The translations under genes were made by a program, and so were the position numbers. The notes under the pieces are model-generated. The model was not told the DNA's origin. It saw only the letters and a program-made list of their open reading frames with translations, and searched no databases. Shown here piece after piece: positions 1 through 13,200 of a stretch of DNA of 64,000 nucleotides. Position 1 is the first letter of the stretch; every line of letters starts with the position of its first letter. This stretch comes from Desmodesmus armatus (lineage: Eukaryota; Chlorophyta; Chlorophyceae; Sphaeropleales; Scenedesmaceae), in assembly GCA_007449985.2 (NCBI GenBank), contig VIIQ02000049.1, forward strand, positions 124,001-188,000, read 5' to 3'.

Positions 1-2217
1 TTGCACCCAAGGCAGATGCTGTCATTCTGGTGGGCGGCTTGTGCATGCTACTGTTGCATGCCGGATGGCTGGCCGTCTTCTGACGGACTGCCTGCGGTGT
101 CTGCACTGCCTGATGGACTCCTTGCGGTGTCTGCAGGCCTGCACATAGAGCCACACACGCTTGCAGCCCTGCAGCAGCAGGGTCATCTTGTCAGCAGCCT
201 CAACAGCCAGCGCCTCACAGCAGAGCTGCTGGCCCTGCTGGCCTATGGAGCAGCAGCACCCTCGCTGCAGCTGCTGCAGCGGACGCAGCTGCTACAGCAC
301 ATCCTGCCGATGCATGCGGCCTACATGCAGCTACATCTGCAGCAGGGCTGCGTGCACCAGCAGCAGCCATGCATGCAGCAGCCCCCTAGCAGCAGGGCAC
401 AGCACGCGGGTGGCGCCGGACCTGTCGCTGCTGGTTGTCAGCATAGCAGCAGCAGCAGCAGCCATAGCAGCAGCAGGGGCCGAGAGGGCCCAGCTGCATG
501 GGCTGCTGGACAGCAGCAGCTGCAACAAGCTGCTGCTCTGCAACCTCCTGCAGCATCTGCCCTGGGGCAGCTGTGGCTGGGCCAGCTCCGCTCCAGCAGC
601 CCTGAACATGCATGCTCAAAGCAGTCCCAGGAGCACTCCCAACAGCAACAGCGGCAGCAGCAGGTGCAGGACCTGCAGCGGCAGCATGAACAGCTGCAGC
701 ACACCAACCTGCTGCTGCAGGTGCTGGCAGCACTGGATCAGCAGGTCAGTGTGTCACAGCCGGCACCAGCAGAGGTGGTGCTGGCCTGCCTCACAGCCCC
801 GCTGCTTGTGGAGGCTCTAGCAGCAGCAGTGACACAGCTGCAGGACTATGTACACAAACACTCGCGGCAGCAGCTGCCAGCACTGGAACACGTGCAGCAG
901 CTGCAACAGCAGCAACCACAGCGACTGCAGCAGCACCCAGCTAGAGCAGAGGTTGACTTGAAGCAGGATCAGAGTGCAGCCGCGCAGGCGTACAGCCAGA
1001 CAGCAGCAGAAATGCTGACCTTGGTCCTGCAGCCGCTGCCTGCAGCACGCAGTGCAGCACGGCACTTCAGCAGTACCAGTGCTGCCATGATTGCTGACGA
1101 GTCCTGCATGGCTCAGCACAGTGATCTCACTTGGAGACCAGGGCAGGAGGCGGTGCAGCAGCTGCTGCACAGTATGCCTGCTGCAGAGTTTATCCAGCAG
1201 CAAGGCATTTACATAGCCTCACAGGTGGGCAGGGAGCTTCATGACTTGAGTCCTGCAGGCTGCCAGCAGGGTTACCCAGGTCGACAAAGAATAACCCTGC
1301 CAGTGGCATTCAAGCAACTGCTGCAGCAGCCAGCCTGTGCCAATCATGAGGATGTACTGTGCTGGAGTCGCTTATGGGCCGTAAGCAGAACTATTGCAAG
1401 AGCATACCCGGCTGAATTGGGATAATGTGTCTCACCGTCCCCCAGGAATGACCCAGCTTACATGCCACCACATGCGGCCTGCTTCAGTCCAACAGGCGCA
1501 TTGGCACTTTCACTGTTTGGGCCTTTATGAATACTGGTTCAAACAAGTTGTCGCCTGTGCTGGGGTGCCTTGCTTGTGCCGGTGCAGGTGTGTGCGCAGC
1601 TGACAACAACACAACCAGCAGGCGACCAGCACACCTACCATGCAGCCTACAGCAGCCAATTGTTTGGCGCCAACGCTCCCAAGCTGGCAGCTGAGCTCTT
1701 GCTGAGCCACCTCCAGCTCTGCCAACAGCAGCAGCAACAAAACGAACAGATGCAACAATCGGTCGCAGAAGGCCCCGACATGCAGCTGCCAAAGCGGCGC
1801 ACAGGCAAGAATGGACGCAAGAGCGGCAAGCAGTCGCACATGCAGTCTGCTGCAGTCGGGGACCTCTGGGATGAGTATGCTGCCGCTCTACCTCGCAGCA
1901 ACAAGCAGTTCAGGCAGCTCATGCAGCGGCAGTGGGACCAGCAGCTGCCAGCTGGTGTAGAGGCTGGTTATGTTGGCACACTGGCAACAGACCCCATGCT
2001 AGGTGCTGCTATGGGGCCAAAGCAGGCTGCGCGTGGCTGGCTTGGGTCTGTGAATGGTGTGGGCAGCTGTTCTGAGGATGAGGATGGTGGTGATGCAGAG
2101 TCAGCTGGCCAGCTGCTCCTGCACAAGGTGCTACAGGCAGCGGGTGTGGATCTGCTGGGTTTTGAGCAGCAGCTGCACCAACTTCAGCAGCAGTGCTGCA
2201 AGATGCACATACGCTGA
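1..2217 (+). CDS. Gln-rich protein, 3' part only (5' end outside window)
   Basis: The reading frame is open from the first base, so the start lies outside the window. I place exon 1 at 1-1380 (donor GTAAGC) and exon 2 at 1588-2217 (acceptor GGTGCAG; a second in-frame acceptor at 1600 differs by four codons). Both are phase 0, and the stop is at 2215-2217. The protein is very rich in Gln, Ala, Leu and Ser, with CAG-encoded runs. A short imperfect duplication near 80-140 gives DGLPAVSA / DGLLAVSA. The second exon has a basic patch (KRRTGKNGRKSGK) and an acidic patch (SEDEDGGD), then a Leu/Gln-rich C-terminus. I recognise no family. That exon 2 continues the same protein is inferred from phase and composition. 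Confidence 0.5.
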
Positions 2218-3032
2218 TTGTTTGGAAGTCTGGACTGCAAACCATGCACTGTCTGCATTTGTTTGACGGCTGCAGGGTTGATAGCATGCACGTGATACAG
2301 GCTTCACGGAGGCTTCAATTATACTATAGTAAGGAGTGTTTTTTTTGTGAGTGATTACTGTCTGAGTTCACCAGACCAGTCCAGTCTATGGGCTGTGGCA
2401 CGCTTACTGACTCAGTGTGGGGTGCCTGAAGCCACATTCAAGCACTGTCGTAGCACAGCCACTGACTCAGTCACAGCATTCTTACACCTCAGCACCACCA
2501 GAATACACCTCAAAACCCTAACCACCACCACCAGCAACACCCAACCTCAAGCCGGCTGTCGCGCTCACTTTACTGCCATCAAGCACACAATCAAAGTGAT
2601 ACACCGCTGGTGTCCACCCAGCAACCTTGCTGCCGATCAAGGCGTGTTGAGCTGCTGTGGCAAGCCTGCTAGGACCTGTCCCATATCTTGCATGCCTTGG
2701 ACCCTTGCACCCGCTGTCCTTTGGCTGCCCCAGCTGACTCAGCCTCATCAGGCCCAGGCTGCTGACAGCAGGTACACGCCATGCAGCGCTGCAGCAGGAG
2801 GCTGGACACTGACGACGAGCCACCACCCTGCACAGAGACCAGAGCAGCAAAGGCGGCGAGCAGGAGGTTACATTGTGCCTTGATGCATGTGTGTTTTATG
2901 TCTGAGCAGCAACACGGCTGTTGTTGATTGACCCAGCCCCTTGCATTACGCCGTCCCCAAGCAGACTCTGTGCTGCTCACCCTCTCAAGTAAGCCAATCT
3001 GCAAGAGGTGCTGCATGCAGCATGACAACGCA
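2218..3032. other. Intergenic: facing 3' ends
   Basis: This lies between the end of the Gln-rich gene (+) and the end of the F-box-like gene (-), so it should hold two 3' UTRs. Open frames here (for example 2347-2883) have no recognisable content. A TTACA (TGTAA on the minus strand) sits at 2868-2872. Confidence 0.5.
2868..2872 (-). terminator. Putative TGTAA polyadenylation signal of the F-box-like gene
   Basis: TGTAA on the minus strand, about 160 bases beyond the stop at 3033. TGTAA is the usual poly(A) signal in chlorophycean algae; its use here is inferred. Confidence 0.4.
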
Positions 3033-5031
3033 TCACAGTACTGCCACACAGATCAACTTCCAAGCTGCTGGTCCAGGCAATGCCTTGTCCGGTCTGAAGC
3101 TTACCTTGATCTCAATGTGCAGATTAGGCCAGACATGACTGGGGAGGATGACTGTGGTCTCAATGCGCGTCAGCTGGGTGAGGGCTGTCAGCAGGACCAA
3201 ACCTTGGTGGGTGAGGCTGCAGCCCCGTTGGCTGCTGTAGGTCTGCAGGTCCTTCAGGCCTGTCAGCCCTGCCAGCTGTGCTGCTTGCATGTTGCTGCTG
3301 CACCACAGGCTGAGCTTGCTCAGCGCTGTCAGCTGCTGCAGCTGTGCCAGCTGCCCATCCTGCTGCGGAGTCAGCCACACCCCTAGCTCAGCGAGAGCTG
3401 GGCATGCTGCTGCAACCTGCTGCAGCAGCTGTGGCGGCAGGGCACGGGCTTTCTGCGAAGAGCACCGATACAGGATGAGGCTGGTCAGGTGCAGCAGCTT
3501 TCTGCCTGCTGCAAAGATGTGGGGCCAGGCCGTGTCTGGCCACCAGATGTCTTCCACCTTCAGCTGCTGCAGCCCACTGCTGGCTGTGACACCTGTCAAA
3601 GCTGCAGCCGGCAGGCGGCTGACAAAGTCACAGTCGTAGAGGGTGCTGAAGCCGAGTTCAAAGTGAGTCAGCTGCTGCAGCCGCGCCAGCCACGAGAGCA
3701 GCACAGTGAACTCCGCGTCAGCTGCTGCTGCTGCCGGCTGCGGCCCGCGGTGAGCTGCAGCAGCCTCACTGCCGCTGTGCTCGCTGTCGCTGTCGCTGTC
3801 TTCGTCACTCCATGGAGCCTGGTACTGCTGCAGCTGGTCCAACTTATCGAGCACTGGCAGGCTCAATTGTTGAAGCTGCAGGGTATGCAGCTGCACCAAG
3901 TGTGACAGGGCCTGCAGCTGAACGGTGCAGTGGTTGATGCACAGGTGCTGCAACCCTGTCAGCAGAGCGAATGGGGCACCTTGGCTGGTTATGGGCTGAC
4001 CCCACAAGCACAGCTCAACCTTGGTCAGCTGTGCTGGCAGCTGCCACTGCTGCTCGGCTGTCAAGTCAGCGACCGCCCCTGAGAGACAAATGTCCTGCAG
4101 GGCTGTCAAGGTGCTGAGGACCAGCAGCTGCCGGGCTGTTGAGCCTTGTGCCAGCTTTAGACTTGTAAGTTTCGTCATATGTGGGAAGCTCTCGCATGGG
4201 ATGGTGGTGTATTGCTTGTCTGAGCAGCCAGGATACCAGGACCAGGCAGAGCTCTTGGAAGGCTGCTCGTGCACAGCACTGTACGTGAAACATCAAATGA
4301 CAGTGATTAAAAGATGTGGGTGAGCAAACATTGTGTGTCAGCATGTGGGTGAAGCAAACACGTTACGTGCACACCCCCTTGGTGTACTTAGGCTACAGAA
4401 TTATCTTCCATCAGCAACAATGTGAGTATGCCTGTGGGGGAGAAGCCACCCAACTGAACTTCCATGTTGCCAAGTGTTCACTTGCCCACGTGCCAACTCA
4501 CCCTCACCTGTATACACCATGCAGCTTCAGTGTTTCCAGGGCAGGCAACTGTGCCAACACGCCCAGCACACCTGCACTGCCCTCCACGCTGCACCCGAAA
4601 ATGTCGACCATCACCACACTGTTCAGCTGTGTTAGTTGCATGGAACCTGTGAGTGGTGCCTGTGCTGGGCCTTTGAACACCAGGTGGAAGTTGTACACAA
4701 ACAGCTCCTTCAGGTTGGGCATGCACGGCAGCAGCCCCAGGTCAAGCGTCAGAGGCTGTGCTGCACTGCCGCCAACTGCGCGACCCAATCCAGAACTCAT
4801 TTTCAGGCAAGTGACGTAGTTTGGATGGTTTGAGAAGAACTTCAGCATACTTTGCAGCTTGCTGCTGTTGGCCGGGCGGCCGAACTGCCCGCAGGGACCG
4901 AGTAAGGAGGTCGCAGATTTGGCCGCTGCTTGCCTCCAGTTCTGACAGACTAAGGGACAGATGCCCAGCACAGTCGCACGATCGAGGCTTCCAAACACAA
5001 GGGGCAGGGCAAAATCTGGCAGCTGGGCCAT
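3033..5031 (-). CDS. F-box-like / leucine-rich-repeat protein
   Basis: Exons on the minus strand are 5031-4508 and 4278-3033. The donor is CAG|GTGAGG, the acceptor GTACAG, the junction phase 2, giving 589 residues. The start chosen is MAQLPDFALP, though the frame stays open upstream to 5196. Residues about 4-35 (LPLVFGSLDR...CPLVCQNWRQAA) look like a degenerate F-box, which would bind Skp1 in an SCF ubiquitin ligase. The rest has irregular leucine-rich repeats such as LTSLKLAQGS, LQDICLSGA, LQHLCINHC, LTSLILYRC and LSKLSLWCS, interrupted by an acidic DEDSDSDSEHSGSE stretch. F-box/LRR proteins are a large family in green algae. The substrate is unknown. It diverges from the profilin-like gene, with 627 bp between starts. 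Confidence 0.7.
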
Positions 5032-5658
5032 TCTCACGACGTTTCTGTGGAACAGCAACAGCTGTTGTGGGCCAGCAGATGGCGGGAACACTGGTGACGA
5101 CAAGAAGACTAGGCCACACGATACAAAAAGCACAGTATAACGATGTTTGGCTGTATTTGCCTGTGTTGTGCGGCTTCTCAGTCTACGGGCAGTCAACCGC
5201 TAGTAACCAAACCCTCAGCTTGTGCCTCACAAGTAGTACTGACAAGGCGGTGTCTTCAGGATGCTCCACTTCTGACAATTGCAGCTGTATTATATCTTTA
5301 GCTGCTGGCAACATCCATACATATAGATGCTAGGGAATAGGGGCGGTAGGTCGCAACCTGGAGCTGTGGGTGGGATCAAGCTGCTCCAAGGATTTCAAAC
5401 TGGGGTGTGTGACGCAGACACACACCATCAACGTGTAAATCCTTCTTGTTTCAACATAAGACTTTTGGGGTCCTGCATTCTCAATATTGTTTGTTTTCCA
5501 GCCAAAAACCTCACTCTGATCTGACCGAATTTTCGAAGAGCACAGCACTCCTGGGCGATTCAAGGTGCTTCTTTTACAGCGAAGACGTTTCCACTTTGGC
5601 TCTCCAGCACCACATTGTCGCTGCTCACAGTGCTGGTGACACACTACCCCACACGCTC
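5032..5658. promoter_or_regulatory. Divergent upstream region, F-box-like (-) and profilin-like (+)
   Basis: 627 bp between two start codons facing outward, so both promoters and 5' UTRs should be here. In-frame codons continue upstream of the profilin-like ATG to about 5446, so a longer N-terminus cannot be excluded. I see no clear TATA box. Confidence 0.4.
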
Positions 5659-6698
5659 ATGGCAGTAGCAGCAGCAGCACAGCAAGCCTTCTGTGACTGT
5701 GACAAGTATGCACTCTTCGATGCTGCTGGGCAGGTCATAGCTAGCAACTACCAGGTACAACACCGTCTGGCTTTTTGCTGAGCCTTCTCAAGGTATGGTG
5801 CACGCTCAGTTGCACATAGACAGAGTCTCATTCCACACTTGTGCTGGCTTCAGCCACATCCCTCGGAGCTACAAGAGCTTGCAACGCTGTTGAATGACAG
5901 AGAAGCAGCTATCAAGCAGGGGATGCGGATAGACGGGCAACGGTATGAGGTGGGTCAGCCTGCAACTTGGGCATCCAGTACTTGTCCATGTGGCGCAGGG
6001 CATTGTCAGCTTTGCATGCATGCAAGAATGCAGGATCGCAGCCCTGGCTTCACCCAGGTTGTTGTCTGGGGGATTGCTCAATGCTTTTTGTGGCTTCAGG
6101 TTCTCTGCAGCGGCTTTTGAACCTCCCAGCCAGCCCATCGGGGGGGGGGTGGGGGGGTACGAGATTGGTCAATTTCTGCCCTTGAGATGTTTGGCATTGT
6201 GCAGGACTGAGTGAAGCCTTGCAGGGTTGGTGCTGTCTGTTCACTGTGCATTTGTGTGAATTATGGTGCAGGTGCACCGCTTCCACCCACCACTGGCTTA
6301 TGGTCGCACAATGGGGTGTGCGCCAGATGCCAGCGTGGGTGCAGCGCTGTGCAAGGTGGAGCAGGGCATCACAGGGAAGCCATGCTTTGGCATCATCACA
6401 TACGCGTAAGTGCCATTCTCAGCTGCATGCCTTTAACCATGTCAGACATAATCATCTGCAGCAGAGACTCTGGCGTGAAGTGTTCACAACCCCTCCCTCT
6501 CACCCAGCACCCAGAACTCACCCCCCCCCCCTATTTGGGCATCTTTCGCCCAATGTGCCTTTCACCAACACTGTGTGCACTGACACTGCTGCGCTGCATG
6601 CTGCTGTGTTCTGTTGTGCTGCTAGGATGCCTAATTTGTCAGCACGGATGGTGCCCATCCTGCAGCAGTTCTGTGAACAGCAGCTGAAAACCCAGTGA
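5659..6698 (+). CDS. Profilin-like protein (profilin-4 type)
   Basis: Four exons: 5659-5754, 5854-5949, 6272-6405 and 6626-6698. Phases are 0, 0 and 2, and all introns are GT-AG. The product is 132 residues, the normal profilin length. The profilin fold pattern is visible in order: an N-terminal helix, a strand with a DAAGQVIASN turn, the helix SELQELATLLND, GMRIDGQRYEVHRF, then GAALCKVEQG, CFGIITYA and a C-terminal helix RMVPILQQFCEQQL. Classical profilins bind actin and poly-Pro; the divergent vertebrate profilin-4 binds actin weakly and lies near cilia and the sperm acroplaxome. The divergence here suggests the profilin-4 group, which is inference. Exon 3 is too short to stand out as an ORF. 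TGTAA lies about 355 bases after the stop. Confidence 0.65.
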
Positions 6699-7224
6699 GC
6701 TGGGGCTGTCCATAGGTCACAGCTGTGCAGGCGCTTGCATCCATGATGGCATTGATGACTTTTGTGGGGATTGGCATGGTATCGAGAGTGGGTCATGTTG
6801 TGGTGACTTGTGTACAGCGTCACTTTTGGTCCCAGACAGCCGGCACTGGCCCAGGCTGCAGGAAAGGACATCAGCGTGCCTCCAGCTGCCATTGTCAGGC
6901 TATGCTTGGACTGATCTGGGCTGGTCAGCTGGTGATCGTGACGTCAGGCCTGTCAGGCATGTTTTGTTGGCACTTTTGTTGCAGGGCCGTTGCGGCAACA
7001 ACCGCGAACAACAAACGAGATCAACTGCTAATATCGATTTGGGTTGTGACTCTGTAAAGCTTGCATGTGTCGATGAAGCTTGTCGTTGGCCCAGTTTGAA
7101 ACTGCAGATCTTTCTTGTGCAGCTGTTGTTGTTGCTGTCGTTGTCAAGGCCCAGTCCCTCGATCTAAGATGAGACAATGTAGTCCGAGTGACGTCCTAAA
7201 GTAGACCAACAGCTTTTCGGAGCC
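6699..7224 (+). other. Intergenic, with 3' end of the profilin-like gene
   Basis: Contains TGTAA at 7053-7057, a likely poly(A) signal for the profilin-like gene. The next gene starts at 7225. No exon with recognisable content was found. Confidence 0.4.
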
Positions 7225-10200
7225 ATGCAGTCAGCATTCTTTCCTGCACAACAGCAGCAACAGCAGGGCAAGGAGGATGAGCTCAGAGTGCATGCCTCCA
7301 GCAGCAGCAAACGAGCGGCTGTCACTCACACTGGCAGCCCAACCCGCCCTAATGCTGCTGGCAGCATCAGTCACAACACAAACAGCAGCAGCAGGGCCCT
7401 GCGCTTTCCCTCCAGCAGGCGGTACCTCTGGGACAGGACACCTGCTGGCCCCCAGGTTCTGATCGACGTGCTGGTGAGCAACGTTTGTGACCTAAAACAC
7501 TTTCCTAATGCATGTGCAACCGTTCAGGGCAACAACGCTGATGCCGCCTTCTGAACAATGCTGCAGGACTACCTGCCACATGTGCAAGTAGCTGCATCAA
7601 CGTTTGGCGCCGTCTTGCGGGCAGCAAGCAACAGGGCAAGCAGGGTGACACTGCAGCTGGGCTTGTCTGTGTCCAGCACCAACCAGGTTTCAGCGCTCAT
7701 TCAGGAGCATGACCCCCTCAGTGAGTCAACTTGTGGACCATCACAGCATGCACTGCACGAGTGTCTGACACTGGGCAGTGCCACATATGGTTCACAGCGC
7801 AGTTGCGCCATGATATGATAACAATAGACGAACATCGGCCCATTGATGAAGGCAGCAGTGTGACCATGCATGCTGGCAGAGTACAGCGTACATCACCTGA
7901 GCACCAACTCACCACCAGGTTATGATGTTGATCTGTTGTTTTGACAGGCGCACAAGGTGCACTGCAGCTCAGCTGTGTGCTACCACCGCCAGGGGATGCA
8001 GCTGCAGCTGGAAGCGGCGACCTGCGTGCATCCATGCAGGCGCAGGTTGACCAGAGGGACATTGCTAGGGTGCAGCAGGTGTGCTCACAGGCTACGACCA
8101 GTCACAGCAGCAGTAGCAGGCCGCACATCACTTTGCTCCCTGCCCAGCACTAGCTATTGAGTCACTACACGCGTTGAACACATAGATGTGTGTGAATTTC
8201 ACCTCAAGTGAACCCCAGGCTGTCACTTGCATGTCCAATTTCAATGAAGGAGGGGTTGGGAAGAGGATGACGAGCGCAGGCACCTCATGCAGTGGTATGA
8301 CGAGCCCTGCCATGTTTGCTTCTGCTGCTGTTGCTGTCAGCTGTACGTGCTGTCAGCCAGTGCGGCGGCCGCAGCCTCGCCCGCAGAGCCGACCAAGCTG
8401 ATTCTGCAGTTGCTGGTGCCGCGTGCTGGCCTGCTGGCCACCCCGCTGTACACGAAGCGGCTGTGCCATGTGCCACTGGCAGAGGCGCTGCTGAAGCCAG
8501 GGGGCATGGCTGCAGGACAGGTGCGGCATCAGATGCTCTGGCATTTCACGTGCCTGATGAGCGCGACATGTTGCCATGGAAAGGCTGCATATGGCATTCA
8601 ACATCTCCAAGCTGTGCGGCTGCATAGTTTGTGCTGGACCAACATCGTGAGCTTCTCTTTGCAGCCCAGCAGAGGCACTCAAAGCTGCCAGTGTGCCTCC
8701 TAGCATATGGTGTCGAATGTACAACAGTACCCAAAAACGAGGTGGGGGAAGCCTTCATCATGCAACCCAGCAATCAAGGATGGCCGCAAGCAACGCACAA
8801 TGGCGGGTGTGTGCCCTGTTGCCTGCAGACTGGCTACCTCAGCATGGACCAGGCCCGCAGCCTCTTGCCCCTGGAGGCAACAGACGCCAATGTGAGAATG
8901 GGGTATCAATGCTGGTCAGGCCTCCCAGGAGTGTGCTGAGGTGCTGTACAATCTCCTAGGGTCGCTGAACAGTGCCAAGGGTTGGCTGATACTGCGGGAC
9001 GCGTGGCATCACGATCACATGCACTCACTCTGCGCAGCCCCGGGAGCAGCTGGCACACACCCTGCACACAACAGACGCCGTCCTTGACAGTGTAGAATGA
9101 CAAGAAGTACCCCGGCAACTCTTACAAACTGTGCCGCGGGGCTGTGTGTTGCTTGCCAGGTGTACAGCACGCCTCTGGTGGGCGTGTGGGTTAAGGGCCC
9201 CTCGTCAGTACTGCATCCCTTGGCGGCTGTAGCGTGCCTGCGCTTTGCATGCAGCAGCCTGCTGATGGACAGGGCGGTCAACCCCGAGGATGGGTCCTTC
9301 ATCCTGCTGCTGTGCCCTGAGGGTAAGGCTGCTGAAGGTGGCTGCTCTCCTGCTACAGCTAGCAGCACCAGCATGGGCTGCACGGGGGTTCAGCCTGCAG
9401 GATCAACGCCTGCATGGCGGTCTTGCCATGAAATTCCCTTGCATTGTGTAAGTTCCAGAAGCACCGGCAACAGCCTGCAGCTGCACAAGCACAACGTGCA
9501 TGCTCCATGTTGGCAATGCGCGCCGCACAGTCGATTGCATCCTTGACACGCCGGCTGCCGCTGCTGCTGCTGCTGCTGCAGGTGACCCTGTCAGCAAGTG
9601 TTTTGAGGTCAGCCTGACAGACAGCACCAAGCTGGAGCTGTGCTGCTACCGGCTGGAGGCAGCTGCCCGCTCAGCAGGCCTCTCCCAGTGCCCAGGGGGC
9701 CTGGTGTCAGCAACATGGCTGCCGGAGCGGTGCCAGGTACAGCCACTGCCTGGGCCACTCTCAGCAGGGCCTGGCAGTACAGCTCTGCTGTCAGCTGGCT
9801 CGGCAGGCGGGTTGGCCAGGCATTCCAGAGCAGCTTCAGCATCAGGCACACCATCCCGCGCTGCCGCTGCGTATTTCCAGAGCCGCGGTGTACAGGGACA
9901 GAGCCCAGCTGCTGCTGACAGTCCTGTGCTGAGGGGACATGGCCACACCAGCAGGGCTGGGGAGCTGGGACTGGGGCGCAGCAGCGCGCCCAGTGCTACA
10001 TACGGCTATGGCAGTGCGGTGCAGGTGCAGCACAGCAGCGCGGCAGCTGCTGCCGCAGCAGCAAGGCGCTCGCTACCCCTCACGAGTCATGCAGACTGTT
10101 ACGGCTACGACGGTCAGCAGGGTGCAGCTGGGGCAGTTGGCGGCCAGCAGGAGCAGGCCATGGCAGCAGGCTTGACCCCCTGGGGAGCTGATGAGCCACA

Positions 10201-13200
10201 GCCACGCACAGGGGTGCCTGCTGTGCCATACATGCAGGGCACAAGCGCACAAAGCAGCAGGCAACCCTGGCAGCAGCAGCAGGCGCGAGACGCAGACGCA
10301 TGCTGGGGTGATGCTGCGCGAGCTGAACACAGCCCTGAGCAGGGCGCTGTGCTGTCACCAGCACCAGCTGGCGAGGGTGCATTGTGCGTGACCTGCAGCA
10401 GTCCCACAAAAGGCTCGCGGCAGCAGCAGCTCACATGGTCTGACAGGCAGGACCAGGTGCTGAGGCGCTCTCTGGAAGGGGCAGCAGAGGCGCTGCGAAG
10501 CTCTCAGGCATCACTGGCAGCGGCAAGGGACGCTGCCAGCGGGGCAGGGAGCCGGCTGGGCAGCCCCACCAAGGCCCGTGCTGTGGCGGCTGAAGCTGAC
10601 TTTGCAACGCTGCCAGCAGCATCGTCGGTCCCGCCCTCAGCTGCTGCCGCAGGTGCACAGCAGGACGCGAATGGCAGCTCAGCTGCAGCAGGGGGTGCCG
10701 GGCAAGGGGCAATCAGCGGGTCACCTCAGCCTGTGCTCTCCCGACTGCAGCACCAGCACCCACAGCAGCAGCATGATGACGCAGAGTCCGACTGTGGCCC
10801 GCGCATGGGTTCACCCGTGCGCATGAGCATGCAGAAGAAGGCCTCCCTCCTTGCAGCAGCAGCTGCACATGCAGCAGGCGTGGCCGCTCCCTGTGCACCA
10901 GCAGCAGGTGGCGCAGCCGGCAGTCATGAGCCTGATGATGAGAGGCCGGTGTCTCCGGCAGTGCAGGCGGGGTTGGCGCTGAGCAACTTGAGCCTGCTAC
11001 AGCACCTGTCGGCTGGTCAGCTGCAGCATGATGGGAATGGTGGGCTGGAGGCAGTGGGCGTGGCAGCAGTAGCTGCGGCTGCAGGGTCACCTGCGAGGCA
11101 TGTGAGTGATGGTGGTGGTGTTGGTGCCGGTGGGGCCTGGCACGGAGAGCAGCACCTGCCTCGGCAGCAGCGACCGGCCAGCAGCGGGCCCAGGGTGCAG
11201 TCTGAATCAGACCATGCGGCAGCTGCACAAGCCTACCATGTTATGAATGCTGCTCCCAGCCACCCAGGTGCTGCTACAGCTGCTGCTGCAGTGTCGGACT
11301 CGTTCAACACCAGCCATGCAGCTGCAGCAGCCATCCGTGCCGCCAGCAGCAGCATGCAGCGGGTGCCTGCGCACCCCTACAGCGGCCAGAGCATGGGTGT
11401 GCAGCGCTACGCGGCTGATGCTGCTGCCATGCACAACAGCAGCACAGGCTCTCCTGGTGGCATGGGTCTGCTGTCACCGGGCAGCTCCCCCGGCCTCTTG
11501 CGAGACAGCCAGCACGCTGCACGGTGGACGCCACTGCAGCAGCAGCAGCAGCAGGGTGTGCCAGCAAGGTTGCCGGCTGCTTGGTCCCCTGGCCCAGCGG
11601 CAGTCCCTTCGCCAGGGCTGCAGGGGCCTACGGGCAGCAGAGGGGCAGGGGTTGTGGACTGGCAGCGGCAGCAACGGTACTCGGCAGGGCAGCAGCTGCA
11701 GCAGGTGTCACCTGTGTCCGTTGCGGCTTCACCTGGCTGGGTGCCGGATCCGGTGGCACAGGCCCTGCAGGGGGAGGTGGACAGGCTGCGCCAGCAGGTG
11801 GGTTCCGGTCAGGGGCCTAGGATTCATGGGTAACGTGACTGTCCTTCTGTTCTGAAGCAAAGCCCTCCAAGGGGCTGTTGGCAGTGACAGTTTTTTTGAT
11901 TTCGATGCGCACAGTGAATGGCTGGTTGGTTGCTGGGGCCAGGCAACAGGATGCTGTAGGCATACAGAGCTGAGTAGTTTTTCCACTCTCACCTACAAAA
12001 CCCCACCAACAGCGATAGCCTTAGCTGAGTTGTGTGCTGCTGCTGCTTGCCTGCACATGTATGCTTTGTGCTGACAGCTTCAAGAGCTGCAACAGCAGCT
12101 GAGGCTGGCAGGCATGGCCCTACCCCACCGCGAAGCAGATGCAGCATCAGCCGCAGCTACTCCTGAAGCTGTCATGGCACCTGAAGCAGCTTTCCTGCCA
12201 GCAGCACCGCCTGCTGCAGCTTTCCCGCCAGCAGCATCACCTGCTGCAGCATCAGCAGCAGCTGGGTCTCCCATCCATGTGCACAACGTGTATCCCGTGC
12301 ACGTGAATGTCTGGATGCCAGGCAAGCAGCAGCAGCAGCAAATGGAGGGCACTCACGCAAATCGTGCCAGCACACACCAGGAAGAATGGGAGCTTCAGCA
12401 GCAGATCCTGCCGCCAGGCGCACCCCATGACATGCAGGAGCTGCACTGGGCGGCTCACCGGTACCCAGCCGTGTCGTATGCAGGCACGCCAACAGCAGCA
12501 CAGCAGAGCAGCCCTTCTGCAGTTGCTGCGCTGGCACCGGCAGTACCAGCAGCAGGCGCTGGTGATGGTGCCGATGCAGGCATGCAGTCTGTGGAGTACC
12601 CTGACAGCAGCAGCAAACATCAATGTGCTGAGGGTGCTGCTGCAGCTGGCAGCAGCACCCCTGACAGCTTGCATAACGGCAGCACTGCTGCTGCTGCAGG
12701 CATGCCAAGTGCAACAGCAGCAGCCCAAGCTGCACTGCCTGCAGAAGCTCGGCAGCATGACTCGGCTGCAGCACCAGCACTCCCTGGTGCAGATGCTCAC
12801 GCGTGCATGCCCCATGCAGCGTCAACCTTGCAGTCAGCTCCTGCACCTGCTCAGGAGCAGCAGCAGCAGGATGAGGATGGCAACACTGCCGCAGCTGCTG
12901 CTGATGCAGCGCTCCTGCAGCAGCAGCAAGCTGCCGCCAGTGCTGCTCGGCAGCGCCGCCGGAAGCTTGACTTCGATGCCGCTGCGGCAGCGGCTGCTGC
13001 AGCGGAGCGCAGCACTGGTGCTGACGGCCCCAGCAGCGAGGGTGCTGCGCAGGCAGGTGCATGGGAGGGGGCAGCAGGCAGCGCAGGCTCTACTTCAGGC
13101 TCAGTCGCTCCAGCTGCTGCAGCTGCTGCAGCAGCCCCACATGCGCGTGAGGGTCCGAAAGGAGCTGCCACAGGCCCTGCGCCCTGCAGCAGCCCCGCTG

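Noticed and set aside
420..480. CAG-repeat blocks as a CRISPR-like array
   Set aside because: They are in-frame triplet repeats with no spacers; the window is eukaryotic nuclear DNA.
12172..13062. 296-codon antisense open frame under the last STIL-like exon
   Set aside because: It is a shadow of CTG/CAG triplet runs, with poly-Leu/Gln/Cys content and no independent signals.
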